From NCBI GenBank assembly GCA_029977845.1, contig JAPOKC010000004.1, forward strand, positions 36,872-100,871: a stretch of 64,000 nucleotides of DNA. Reading direction: 5' to 3'. Origin of the DNA: Mycobacteriaceae bacterium (lineage in GTDB: Bacteria > Actinomycetota > Actinomycetes > Mycobacteriales > Mycobacteriaceae). Under the pieces are notes generated by a model. It worked only from the letters and a program-made list of their open reading frames with translations, made no database searches and had not been told where the DNA came from. Of this stretch, positions 11,683-19,502 are shown one piece after another. The position numbers were made by a program, and so were the translations under genes. Position 1 is the stretch's first letter. Every line of letters starts with the position of its first letter.

Positions 11683-12033
11683 ATGACCAAGAAAGTGGCA
11701 GCGACCCTGTTGGGCGCGCTTGCAGCGACCGCGCTCCCCCTCATCGCCACCCCGGTGGCCCAGGCTGATATCTGCGGCGATGTCGGCGGACGGCACGCCG
11801 GTGTCGGCGGCTGTGTCAACATCGGCGGCGACATCGCGGACGCCGCGGTGGCCGGCGCAGCAGTGGCCGATGTCGCCCACCCGTACGGCTGGGGCGTTCC
11901 CCCGGTCGAGGGCTGGCCGCCGCTGCCCGTGGGATATCTGGCGTGGCCGTCGTTCCCGGGTGAGGCTCCGTGCTACACCCCCGCCGGCCAGCCGTACTAC
12001 ACCCCGGGCGCCGAGCCCTGCTACCCGGCGTAA
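11683..12033 (+). CDS. Small secreted protein, Cys/Gly/Pro/Tyr-rich
   Basis: A 116-residue protein with a clear Sec signal peptide (MTKKVAATLLGALAATALP, cleavage near VAQA-D). The mature part is about 85 residues with four cysteines (CGD, GGCV, PCYT, PCYPA) and a Pro/Tyr-rich tail in which PCYTPAGQPYYTPGAEPCY forms an internal near-repeat. This composition is common among small exported mycobacterial proteins of unknown function. The frame is open further upstream, but the ATG at 11683 gives the signal peptide. A separate terminator lies on each side, so it is a single-gene unit. Confidence 0.75.
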   Translation: MTKKVAATLLGALAATALPLIATPVAQADICGDVGGRHAGVGGCVNIGGDIADAAVAGAAVADVAHPYGWGVPPVEGWPPLPVGYLAWPSFPGEAPCYTPAGQPYYTPGAEPCYPA

Positions 12034-12057
12034 CACGCAACACTCCTTCGACACCTC

Positions 12058-12087
12058 GACCGGACCGCGGGCAACCGCGGTCCGGTC
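12058..12087 (+). terminator. Terminator-type hairpin after the small secreted protein
   Basis: Perfect 13-bp stem, arms 12058-12070 and 12075-12087 (core CGGACCGCGG / CCGCGGTCCG), with a GCAA tetraloop, 24 bases past the stop and followed by the T-rich run TATTCTTT. Confidence 0.8.
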
Positions 12088-12162
12088 TATTCTTTCCGCG
12101 GTCCGCTCCAACCGGTGCTGGTCGACTTCGTCAAGCTGCTGTTCGCCCGCGCCATGCTGGAG

Positions 12163-12192
12163 CGGCTGCCGGCGGCGCCCTGCCGGCAGCCG
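12163..12192 (-). terminator. Hairpin downstream of the APH(6)-like gene
   Basis: Perfect 11-bp stem CGGCTGCCGGC (12163-12173) with GCCGGCAGCCG (12182-12192) and an 8-base loop, about 16 bases past the stop of the minus-strand kinase gene. It has no T tract in the minus direction, so termination is inferred from position. Confidence 0.55.
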
Positions 12193-12207
12193 AGGAGGAC
12201 GGCGCGT

Positions 12208-13098
12208 TCAGTCCTGTACCGCCTTGGCCACCGCGATGCCTCGCGTCAGCCAGGATGGATCCTCCTCATCCTGGATGGCCCACATGGCCACATGCACCAT
12301 CCGCACGATCACCCAGGCCCGCGCCCGATCCTCGTCGAACCCGGCGGCGTCGACCAGCGTCCAGAATCGCCGCCGCACACCCTCGCGCACATCGCCGGCG
12401 ATCTCGTCCCAGCGGTTCCACAGCATCGGTGCGATCTCGTAGTGCGGATCGCCGTTCACCGGTTTGGGGTCGATCACAGCCCATGGCTGTCGTTGGCCGG
12501 CAAGAACATTGGCGTAGTGCAGGTCGGTGTGCAGCACCCGGTCGGCGACCGAACGGTCGGATGACAGATCCCCGCCGAGCGCGAGGGCCTGCTCGACGAG
12601 ACGGTGCGGGATCGGCGCACCACGCGGCATCGCCGCGAGTTCGGCATTCCAACCATCGACGTAGGTGGACAGTGACCGCAGCTGCGGCAGTGCCGGAAGG
12701 TGGATCTGCTTGTAGAGTCCCGCCACCACAGAGCAGGCCTCGACATCGGGAACGCTCGCCAAATCAGTCGCCTCGAGGCGTTCCAGCAGCAGCGCGCGGC
12801 GGTACGGGTCCGCACTCAGCAGCGACACAGCGCCCAACCCGCCCCAGCGTCGCAGCGCCAGATGCTCGTGTTCGGACTCGTCATCGGGGAAGCCGAGCTT
12901 GAGAACGGCCGGCGCCTTCCCGGAGGCGCGGACCGGCACCACCAGTGAACAGTTGCCGTGGGTCGGCGAGCCGTCCTCGCGAAGGTCCCACTCGGCCATG
13001 AGGTCGCGAACGAGGTCCGGAAGCCGTTCCACCCAGTCCTGCCAGTCGGGTCCGCGGGCCGCCATCGCGAACACCCCGGCGGGAATCGGCACGCTCAC
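12208..13098 (-). CDS. Aminoglycoside/hydroxyurea-type antibiotic kinase family protein
   Basis: A 296-residue protein of the APH(6)/hydroxyurea phosphotransferase family, the group that includes streptomycin 6-kinase. The catalytic loop reads LHTDLHYANVL and the metal-binding motif AVIDPKPVNGDPHYE, both close to the family pattern. The N-terminal lobe has VLKLGFPDDESEHEHLALRRW, with the nucleotide-binding lysine and glutamate. It starts with GTG inside the stop of the upstream 74-residue gene (GTGA). Whether it inactivates an antibiotic or acts on an endogenous metabolite cannot be told from sequence. Confidence 0.85.
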   Translation of the reverse strand: MSVPIPAGVFAMAARGPDWQDWVERLPDLVRDLMAEWDLREDGSPTHGNCSLVVPVRASGKAPAVLKLGFPDDESEHEHLALRRWGGLGAVSLLSADPYRRALLLERLEATDLASVPDVEACSVVAGLYKQIHLPALPQLRSLSTYVDGWNAELAAMPRGAPIPHRLVEQALALGGDLSSDRSVADRVLHTDLHYANVLAGQRQPWAVIDPKPVNGDPHYEIAPMLWNRWDEIAGDVREGVRRRFWTLVDAAGFDEDRARAWVIVRMVHVAMWAIQDEEDPSWLTRGIAVAKAVQD

Positions 13099-13319
13099 CC
13101 GCGGACGAGCCGCTCCATCTCGGCGGCATCATTGCCGGCCAGCATCGCGGTCAGCATCACCATCAGGCCTTGGTCGGCGAGCAGCGTGTCGAATGTGTAT
13201 GTCTCGTCCGGAGTTCCGCTGGAATCGCGGTTCCAGGCATCGCGGTAGAACATCACGACCCGTCGCTGCGGGTCCACCTCGATCTGATGGTCGGTGTAAG
13301 GAACGGTGAACGAGGCCAC
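13095..13319 (-). CDS. Small conserved-looking protein coupled to the antibiotic kinase gene
   Basis: A 74-residue soluble protein, rich in beta-prone residues at the N-terminus (ASFTVPYTDHQIEVD) and helical and acidic at the C-terminus (LTAMLAGNDAAEMERLVRG). It begins with GTG and its TGA overlaps the kinase start by four bases, which argues that it is really translated. No signal peptide, membrane helix or known motif was recognised, so no function is assigned. Confidence 0.65.
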   Translation of the reverse strand: MASFTVPYTDHQIEVDPQRRVVMFYRDAWNRDSSGTPDETYTFDTLLADQGLMVMLTAMLAGNDAAEMERLVRG

Positions 13320-13368
13320 CCGGTCAGGTTAGCCCTACTGCAATGCCGCCCTGAACCTTTAAAGTGAT

Positions 13369-14076
13369 GTGCAGCAATTTAAGTCTGGAAGGATCGTCGA
13401 CATCGCAACCGTGAAGGAGAAACCCGCGGGACCCAGAGCCCGCGGGCGGCCCAAAGCGGCCGACACCCTGCCCGCCGACGAGATCCTCGCGGTCGCGCTG
13501 CGCACATTCGCCACCTACGGCTACGACGGCACCTCGCTGCGGACGATCAACAAGGAACTCGACGCCAGCCACAATCTCGTCTACCAACGGTTCGGAACCA
13601 AAGAGGAACTCTGGAAAGCGGCCGTCGACTACGGCTTCGGCGGGCTGGTCGAGTACGCGGGATCAGCGTTCGACCCGACCGACGCCGACCCACTGGAACA
13701 GCTCCGGCTGGCGGTGCGCCGTTTTGTGCTCTATTCGGCCGACCATCCGGAGTTACTGGCGCTGATGAGTATCGAAGGACGGCAGGACACCGCGCGGTTG
13801 CACTACATCTACGACACCTACATCGAGCCGTCGCAACGGCCGATCGCCGGCCTGCTGCGCCGTCTCGCCGAAGAAGGCGTGATCCGTGCGATTCCCTACC
13901 GGGAGTTCTTCTTCCTCTTCGTCCACGGCGGCGCATCGGCGTTCACCCTGGCGCCGCTGGCCACTCTTTTCGACCCCGCGAACCCGCGCGATCGCCGCAG
14001 CGTCGAGCGGCAGGCCGATCTGGTGGCCACCGTCATCATCGAAGGACTGCGACTGAAGGGGCGGCCCAATGCCTGA
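13369..14076 (+). CDS. TetR-family transcriptional regulator
   Basis: Up to 235 residues. The N-terminal helix-turn-helix is recognisable: ADEILAVALRTFATYGYDG, then TSLRTINKELDASHNLVYQ and RFGTKEELW. The C-terminal ligand domain is divergent, as usual. The start is uncertain: GTG at 13369 gives the longest form, and an in-frame GTG at 13411 would remove 14 residues that are not typical of the family. It overlaps the amidohydrolase gene by eight bases and so probably controls it, with an organic ligand as inducer by inference. Confidence 0.82.
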   Translation: MQQFKSGRIVDIATVKEKPAGPRARGRPKAADTLPADEILAVALRTFATYGYDGTSLRTINKELDASHNLVYQRFGTKEELWKAAVDYGFGGLVEYAGSAFDPTDADPLEQLRLAVRRFVLYSADHPELLALMSIEGRQDTARLHYIYDTYIEPSQRPIAGLLRRLAEEGVIRAIPYREFFFLFVHGGASAFTLAPLATLFDPANPRDRRSVERQADLVATVIIEGLRLKGRPNA

Positions 14077-15715
14077 ACAGGCCGACGTCATCTTCATCAA
14101 CGCCAGGATCGCCACACTCGACCCGGACGCACCAGAGGCGCAAGCGGTCGCCGTACGCGCGGGCAGGTTCACCGCCGTCGGGCCGGAGACGGAGATCTAT
14201 CAGCACATCTCGCCCCGGACGACGGTCATCGATCTGGGCGGACGCCGTGTGGTGCCCGGGTTCATCGATGCCCACAGCCACCCCATCGAGACGATCTGGC
14301 TCAAGAACGACTGGGTGGACGCCCGGTTCCCCGACACCAAATCGGTCGCCGAGACACTCGTCAAACTTCGCGAGCGGGTGAAGGACACCGCCGAGGGCAA
14401 GTGGATCTTCGTGGCCTGCGTGTCGGCGACGGAGAACAAGTTCACCGAGAAGCGGCTGCCCAACATCGCCGAACTCGACGACGCCGCACCCGACAACCCG
14501 GTGCTGGTGTCCAACGGCGCACACATGTCGGTGATCAACACCGCGGCGCTCAATGCTCTCGGCATCAAGGACAGGCAGACCGCGCTGCCCAAGGGCGGCA
14601 AACTGCTGCTCGACGACAGCGGAAAGCACACCGGCGTGGTCACCGACGGCTTCGCCGATATGCCGGCCTCACCCGATCCCTCCGAGGTGGGCGCCTTCTA
14701 CGCCAGCGGGATCGCCGAGTTCTGGAACTCCTACGGCTTCACCTCGATCATGGCCATCACCCCGCACCACGCGGTGCCCGCCCTGCAGGCGGTCAGCATC
14801 AAGGCGCCGCAGAACAACATCCGCTTCACGGTCTCGGTCTGGGCAGCCCCGGACGGCGAGGGATTCCCCGCCGACCTCGCCGAGTACGAGATGCCCGCCG
14901 GCGCCGATCCGGACTACTACCGCTTCCTGGCGATCAAAGCCTGGGTCGACGGTGAGAACGACTGTCGCACCGGCTGGATGCACGAGCCCTACATCGGACA
15001 TTTCGACATCGACCCGCCCGGCGGACTGGGCACCCTGGTGACCCCGCAGCCCAAGGCCGACGCATTCGCCGACCTCGCCCGCGACAGCGGCCGGGTCCCG
15101 ATGCTGCACTGCTCCGGGGATGCCGCCGTCGACATCGGGCTGAGCGCCTACGAGCAGATGAACGCCGGCGCGGCGGGACGGTGCCGGTGCCGGATCGAGC
15201 ATTTCGGCATGTTCCAGCTGACCGACAGCCAACTGCAGCGCGGTAAAGCCCTTGCCGCCCAGGGTCTTCGCATCTCGGTGCAGCCGATCTGGCTCAACGA
15301 ACTGGTCAAGGCCGATATCGAGAACATGGGCGAGGCGCGGGCGAAGACCGGGTTCAAGTTCAAGACCATGATCGACGCCGGCCTGGAACCGGCGGCCAGC
15401 ACCGACATGACCGGTATCTACCTCGGCAACATCAACCCGTTCACCGCGATCAAGGCGGTGGTCACCCGGCAGTCCGACGCCGGCCTGTTCGAGCCTCAGG
15501 AGGCCGTCTCAGTCATCGACGCGGTGCGGATGTGGACGGTCTGGGCGGCCCGCGCCAATGACGAGGGTGAGCACCGCGGCACCATCGAAGTGGGCAAGCT
15601 CGCCGATATGGCCGTCCTCAGTGACGACATCTTCACCATCGAGCCGGACAAGCTCGACACCATCACCGTCACCGAGACCATCGTGGGCGGCCGGGTGGTC
15701 TACCGGCGCGACTGA
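14069..15715 (+). CDS. Amidohydrolase-superfamily protein (YtcJ/amidohydrolase-3 type)
   Basis: A 548-residue metal-dependent hydrolase. The N-terminal beta sandwich (ADVIFINARIATLDP) leads to the metal motif GFIDAHSHP. Later signature blocks are HCSGDAAVDIGLSAYEQM and CRIEHFGMFQL, and the C-terminal segment is GTIEVGKLADMAVLSDD, as in YtcJ-like enzymes. These hydrolyse amide or ester bonds in small molecules; the actual substrate is unknown. The first codon lies within the last codons of the TetR gene, so both are expressed together. There is no signal peptide. Confidence 0.86.
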   Translation: MPEQADVIFINARIATLDPDAPEAQAVAVRAGRFTAVGPETEIYQHISPRTTVIDLGGRRVVPGFIDAHSHPIETIWLKNDWVDARFPDTKSVAETLVKLRERVKDTAEGKWIFVACVSATENKFTEKRLPNIAELDDAAPDNPVLVSNGAHMSVINTAALNALGIKDRQTALPKGGKLLLDDSGKHTGVVTDGFADMPASPDPSEVGAFYASGIAEFWNSYGFTSIMAITPHHAVPALQAVSIKAPQNNIRFTVSVWAAPDGEGFPADLAEYEMPAGADPDYYRFLAIKAWVDGENDCRTGWMHEPYIGHFDIDPPGGLGTLVTPQPKADAFADLARDSGRVPMLHCSGDAAVDIGLSAYEQMNAGAAGRCRCRIEHFGMFQLTDSQLQRGKALAAQGLRISVQPIWLNELVKADIENMGEARAKTGFKFKTMIDAGLEPAASTDMTGIYLGNINPFTAIKAVVTRQSDAGLFEPQEAVSVIDAVRMWTVWAARANDEGEHRGTIEVGKLADMAVLSDDIFTIEPDKLDTITVTETIVGGRVVYRRD

Positions 15716-15799
15716 GCCGGCCGCGCTCTGGTCCTCCGGCACCACCGCGTGCGATGATTTGCTGAGCCCGATCGGGCCGCACGGGGAGGTGCCGGAAAC

Positions 15800-18058
15800 A
15801 TGCCCACAACGCCGAGGTCAGGGCCGTTCGCAGGGCTGGTCACGGCGCTGGGCATCGGAGTAGCCCTGACGGTCGGCGCGGGGGTGGCCGGAGCTGATCC
15901 CGACCTGAGCGCCGAGGCCGGCCGATCTTCGGCGGCCAGACCCGCGGCCCGGTCCCCGCACGCCCACTCCGCACAGCGCACCCGGCACACCGCCGCGGCC
16001 ACCCGTCCGTTGCGCAGGGCCCCGGCAGCGACCCGGGCGCACACCCGGGCGTCGGCGACCGGTGGCGGTGTGGCGGCTCTGTTGGCCAACTCGTCACCGA
16101 CCATGAATCCGACGACCGGGGCGCAGGTCGGCGACGGCACGGTGACCGGCACTCTCGGCGCAGCGGACGCGGACGGCAACTCGCTCACCTACACCGTGGC
16201 GGTGCAACCCTCGCACGGCAGCGTGCGACTGGACTCCGATGGCACCTACACCTACACCGCCGACGCGGCGCTGGCCTCAACCGGAGGAACCGACTCGTTC
16301 GTCGTCACCGTCAGCGATGCCACCGACGGATTCCATCTGCACGGCCTGGCGGGCCTGATCAATCTGCTCACCTTCGGCCTGATCGGCGTGAGCGGTCATG
16401 TCACCTCGACCACCGTCCGGGTGAGCCTGTCGCCCGGCACCGTCGTCGACGGCGGCCCCGATCCGGTCACCGGGCACATGGGCGTCGGCATGAACCTGGA
16501 GAGCGTCGTCGACTGGTCACCGGCGTGGACGTTCACCGACGCGTTCAAGGCCTCGCGGCCGTGGATCTCCCAGACGTTCAATCCCCAGACCTTCGTCACC
16601 ACCTGGGATCCCGCCGTCGCACCGACGCTGGATCTCGACGCCAACGGCAACATCCGTTCGCTCAAGACGTGGACGGCCAACGGGGTCGCGATTAAGCAGT
16701 ACGCCGCCACCCTGATGTTCGACGCCCTCGGCGGTGATTACGCCGCTGGCACCTATCACGCCGAATGGGACGGCACCGGGGTGGTCGACTTCGGCTTCGA
16801 CGCCGTGGTGACCTCGAGCGGTAGGACCGCGGCCGGACGTAACTTCGCCGAATTGGCGGTGACCCCGACCGACAGCGGGATCCTGATGCAGATCCAGTCA
16901 ACGAGTGCCGCAGATCCGTTGCGCGACTTCAACATCTGGATGCCCGACTACAACGGGCAGAGCTTCCGCGGCCAGCGTTGGACGCCGGGTGCGGCCTTCT
17001 CCCCGTTCCACCCGCTGTTTTTGGCCCGGCTGAAGGATTTCGACGCGCTGCGCTTCATGGGATGGCAGGAGACCAACGGCTCGGACATCGCGACGTGGTC
17101 GCAACGCCGCGATGTCACCGACATCCGGCAGAGCTCGGGTGCCGAGGGCACGCCCAGCGAGCCGATCGCCAACGGCGTCTCGGTGGAGTACATGGTCGAG
17201 CTCGCCAACGAACTCGATGCCGATCCCTGGTTCAACATGCCGTACCAGGCCGACGACACGTTCGTCCGCAACTTCGCCACCTACGTCGCCGACCATCTGG
17301 AACCCGGCCGCAAGGTCTACGTCGAGTGGGCCAACGAGGTGTGGAATTTCGGCTACGGCTTCGAAGCCTCACAGTGGGTTGCCGACAAGGCGCGGGCGGC
17401 CGGCCTGGATCCGGACTTCGGGCAGTGGATCGTCGCGGGCCAGGAGGCCAAGCGCGATATGGACATCTGGTCGCAGGTGTTCGCCGGAAGCTCCGCCGAC
17501 CAACTCGTACGGGTCGCCGGCGGCTGGGCCGCGGTCAGTTGGGTGACCGATCAGGTGCTGGCGAACATGGGCGGATCGTTCGACGCGATCGCGATCGCCC
17601 CCTACATCACCCCCACCGATGAGCAACGTGCGGGCTACAGCGGATCGACCACGGCCGCAACGGTTCTGGCCGACGCCCGCAACAACATCGCCACCTCGGT
17701 GCAGTGGACCGCCGAGCATGCCGCGCTCGCGACGGACTGGTCGACCCGGCTGGGCCGCAGCATCCAACTGGTCGCGTACGAGGGTGGTGCCCACCTGGAC
17801 GGCCGCGGCGCGGCGTATCAGAACGCCTTCTACGCCGCGTCGAACGATCCCGCGATGGGCGAGATCTACCGCGATTACCTGACCGCACTCGACGCCGCCG
17901 GGATGGATCTGTACATGGACTTCCAGTTCACCGGCCAGGCCGGCGCCGCACCGTGGGGTGATTTCGCCAAACTGCACCGCATGGACGAAGCGCTGGCGAC
18001 CGCCTACCGCTACAGCGCGGTCACCTCGGCAGCGACCGGGAGCCTGTGGAACGTATAG
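15800..18058 (+). CDS. Secreted protein with Ig-like repeat domain and glycoside-hydrolase-like barrel
   Basis: A 752-residue exported protein. A signal peptide (ending near GAGVAGA) is followed by about 60 residues rich in Ala, Arg, His and Thr, then a cadherin/VCBS-like domain (about 100-175; SLTYTVAVQPSHGSVRLDSDG and GTDSFVVTVSDATDG). The remainder resembles a TIM-barrel glycoside hydrolase: VEWANEVWN holds a candidate acid/base Glu513 and LVAYEGG a candidate nucleophile Glu661. Polysaccharide cleavage or binding is inferred; the exact family could not be named. The 3' end overlaps the convergent MFS gene by 38 bases. Confidence 0.75.
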   Translation: MPTTPRSGPFAGLVTALGIGVALTVGAGVAGADPDLSAEAGRSSAARPAARSPHAHSAQRTRHTAAATRPLRRAPAATRAHTRASATGGGVAALLANSSPTMNPTTGAQVGDGTVTGTLGAADADGNSLTYTVAVQPSHGSVRLDSDGTYTYTADAALASTGGTDSFVVTVSDATDGFHLHGLAGLINLLTFGLIGVSGHVTSTTVRVSLSPGTVVDGGPDPVTGHMGVGMNLESVVDWSPAWTFTDAFKASRPWISQTFNPQTFVTTWDPAVAPTLDLDANGNIRSLKTWTANGVAIKQYAATLMFDALGGDYAAGTYHAEWDGTGVVDFGFDAVVTSSGRTAAGRNFAELAVTPTDSGILMQIQSTSAADPLRDFNIWMPDYNGQSFRGQRWTPGAAFSPFHPLFLARLKDFDALRFMGWQETNGSDIATWSQRRDVTDIRQSSGAEGTPSEPIANGVSVEYMVELANELDADPWFNMPYQADDTFVRNFATYVADHLEPGRKVYVEWANEVWNFGYGFEASQWVADKARAAGLDPDFGQWIVAGQEAKRDMDIWSQVFAGSSADQLVRVAGGWAAVSWVTDQVLANMGGSFDAIAIAPYITPTDEQRAGYSGSTTAATVLADARNNIATSVQWTAEHAALATDWSTRLGRSIQLVAYEGGAHLDGRGAAYQNAFYAASNDPAMGEIYRDYLTALDAAGMDLYMDFQFTGQAGAAPWGDFAKLHRMDEALATAYRYSAVTSAATGSLWNV

Positions 18059-19433
18059 CCCGCGCCACCCCCAGGGTCGTGACCGCCATCAGCGCCGCCG
18101 AGATCAGCGCGGTCCCGGTCATCGCGATGGTGAAACCGCGATCATCCACCGCCGCCGACAGGTTTCCGGGTTCGCCGGTGGCGAGCAGGTAGATCACCGA
18201 GACCAGACTGCCGACGATCGCGATACCGAGCGCGGCGCCGAGTTCGAAGGAGGTCTCGGCGATTCCGGTCGCCGCGCCGATCCGGTCCTCGCTGGCGCTG
18301 GCCAGCACCAGATCGTTGGCGCCGGTGTTCACCAAGGCGAACGAGAAGCCGATCATCGCCAGCGGAATGATGATGGCCACATACGAGACTCCGATCAGCA
18401 GCCCGAGCAACGCCAGCCCGGCTGCGCCGGTGCCCAGTCCGGTGAGCAGCACCCGGCGATGCCCCCAGGTGCGGATCAGCCGGCCGACATTGGGTGCGGT
18501 CAGCATGCTCACCACCGAGTCGGGCAGCAGCGCCATACCGGCCTGCAGCGAGGAGAAGTCAGCCGACTGACGCAGATAGATCGGAATGAAGAACAGCGCG
18601 CCGACATTGGCGAACACCGTCAGCAGCTGGGCGATCACGGCGGCGCTGAAGCGCACGTCGCGAAACAACGCGATGTCCAGCAGCGGCACCCGCATCCGGC
18701 CCTGCCGGCGCAGGAACACCGCCAGCAGCACCGCACCCAGCACCAGCGCGGGATAGGCCGGCCAGAAGCCCCAGCCGGAGTGCGCCAGCTCGGTGATGCC
18801 GTAGACCATGCCGAGGATGCCCGCGGTGGAGTAGGCCACCGAGAGCGGATCGAGCGGATGTTCGGCCTTGGCGCGCGCCTCGGGCAGCACCCAGGCGCCG
18901 AGTCCGACGATCAGCGCGACCACCGGAAGGTTCACCAGAAGCACTGAGCCCCAGTAGAAGTGCTCGAGCAGCACTCCGGCCACCGTCGGCCCGAGCGCCG
19001 CACCCCCGGCGCCGCTGGCGCTCCAGATTCCGACCGCCCGGCTGCGCTGACGGTCGTCGGTGAACACCGTGCGCATCAACGCCAGGGTGGGCGGCATGAG
19101 GCCGGCGCCGGCGATGCCCTGCAGCACCCGGGTGGCGATCAGCACTCCGGCGGTGGGCGCCATTGCCGCAGCCGCGGAGAAGATTCCGAACGCCACCGCG
19201 GAGATCAGCAGCAGCCGTTTGCGGCCCCACCGATCGCCGATGTTGCCCATCGTGACCAGCAACCCGGCCAACACGAAGGAGTAGATGTCGCTGATCCACA
19301 GGATCTGGTTGTAGTCCGGGTGCAGTTCCTCGGTGATAGCCGGCACCGCGACGCTGATGACGGTGCCGTCGACGGCCACCATGAAGACCGCCAGGCACAG
19401 GACGAACAGTGCCGCGATCTGGCGCCGGGTCAC
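18021..19433 (-). CDS. MFS transporter, DHA2 (14-helix drug efflux) type
   Basis: A 470-residue polytopic membrane protein. The N-terminal motif LAVFMVAVDGTVISVAVPAI and the loop GNIGDRWGRKRLLL are diagnostic for major facilitator exporters, and GVLIATRVLQGIAGAGLMPPTL followed by GWRW-equivalent WGSVLLVNLP fits the EmrB/QacA group. A role in efflux of toxic or self-made compounds is inferred; substrates are unknown. It starts with GTG, 67 bases after the stop of the same-strand saccharopine-dehydrogenase-like gene. An inverted repeat lies in that gap. Confidence 0.88.
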   Translation of the reverse strand: MTRRQIAALFVLCLAVFMVAVDGTVISVAVPAITEELHPDYNQILWISDIYSFVLAGLLVTMGNIGDRWGRKRLLLISAVAFGIFSAAAAMAPTAGVLIATRVLQGIAGAGLMPPTLALMRTVFTDDRQRSRAVGIWSASGAGGAALGPTVAGVLLEHFYWGSVLLVNLPVVALIVGLGAWVLPEARAKAEHPLDPLSVAYSTAGILGMVYGITELAHSGWGFWPAYPALVLGAVLLAVFLRRQGRMRVPLLDIALFRDVRFSAAVIAQLLTVFANVGALFFIPIYLRQSADFSSLQAGMALLPDSVVSMLTAPNVGRLIRTWGHRRVLLTGLGTGAAGLALLGLLIGVSYVAIIIPLAMIGFSFALVNTGANDLVLASASEDRIGAATGIAETSFELGAALGIAIVGSLVSVIYLLATGEPGNLSAAVDDRGFTIAMTGTALISAALMAVTTLGVARAIRSTGSRSLPR

Positions 19434-19447
19434 GCACTCCCCCCGTC

Positions 19448-19502
19448 GAGTGAGGAATCACGCAGACAAAGTGCGAGTAAACCTCGGCAAGGTTCCTCAC
19501 TC
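19448..19502. promoter_or_regulatory. 10-bp inverted repeat upstream of the MFS gene
   Basis: GAGTGAGGAA (19448-19457) and TTCCTCACTC (19493-19502) are exact reverse complements 35 bases apart, and the second arm reaches the stop codon of the upstream gene. It could be a repressor site pair or an RNA stem ahead of the transporter gene. No T tract follows. Confidence 0.5.

Noticed and set aside
12115..12564. 149-residue plus-strand frame starting between the hairpins
   Set aside because: It runs through the hairpin and then antisense to the antibiotic-kinase gene; composition is that of a shadow frame.
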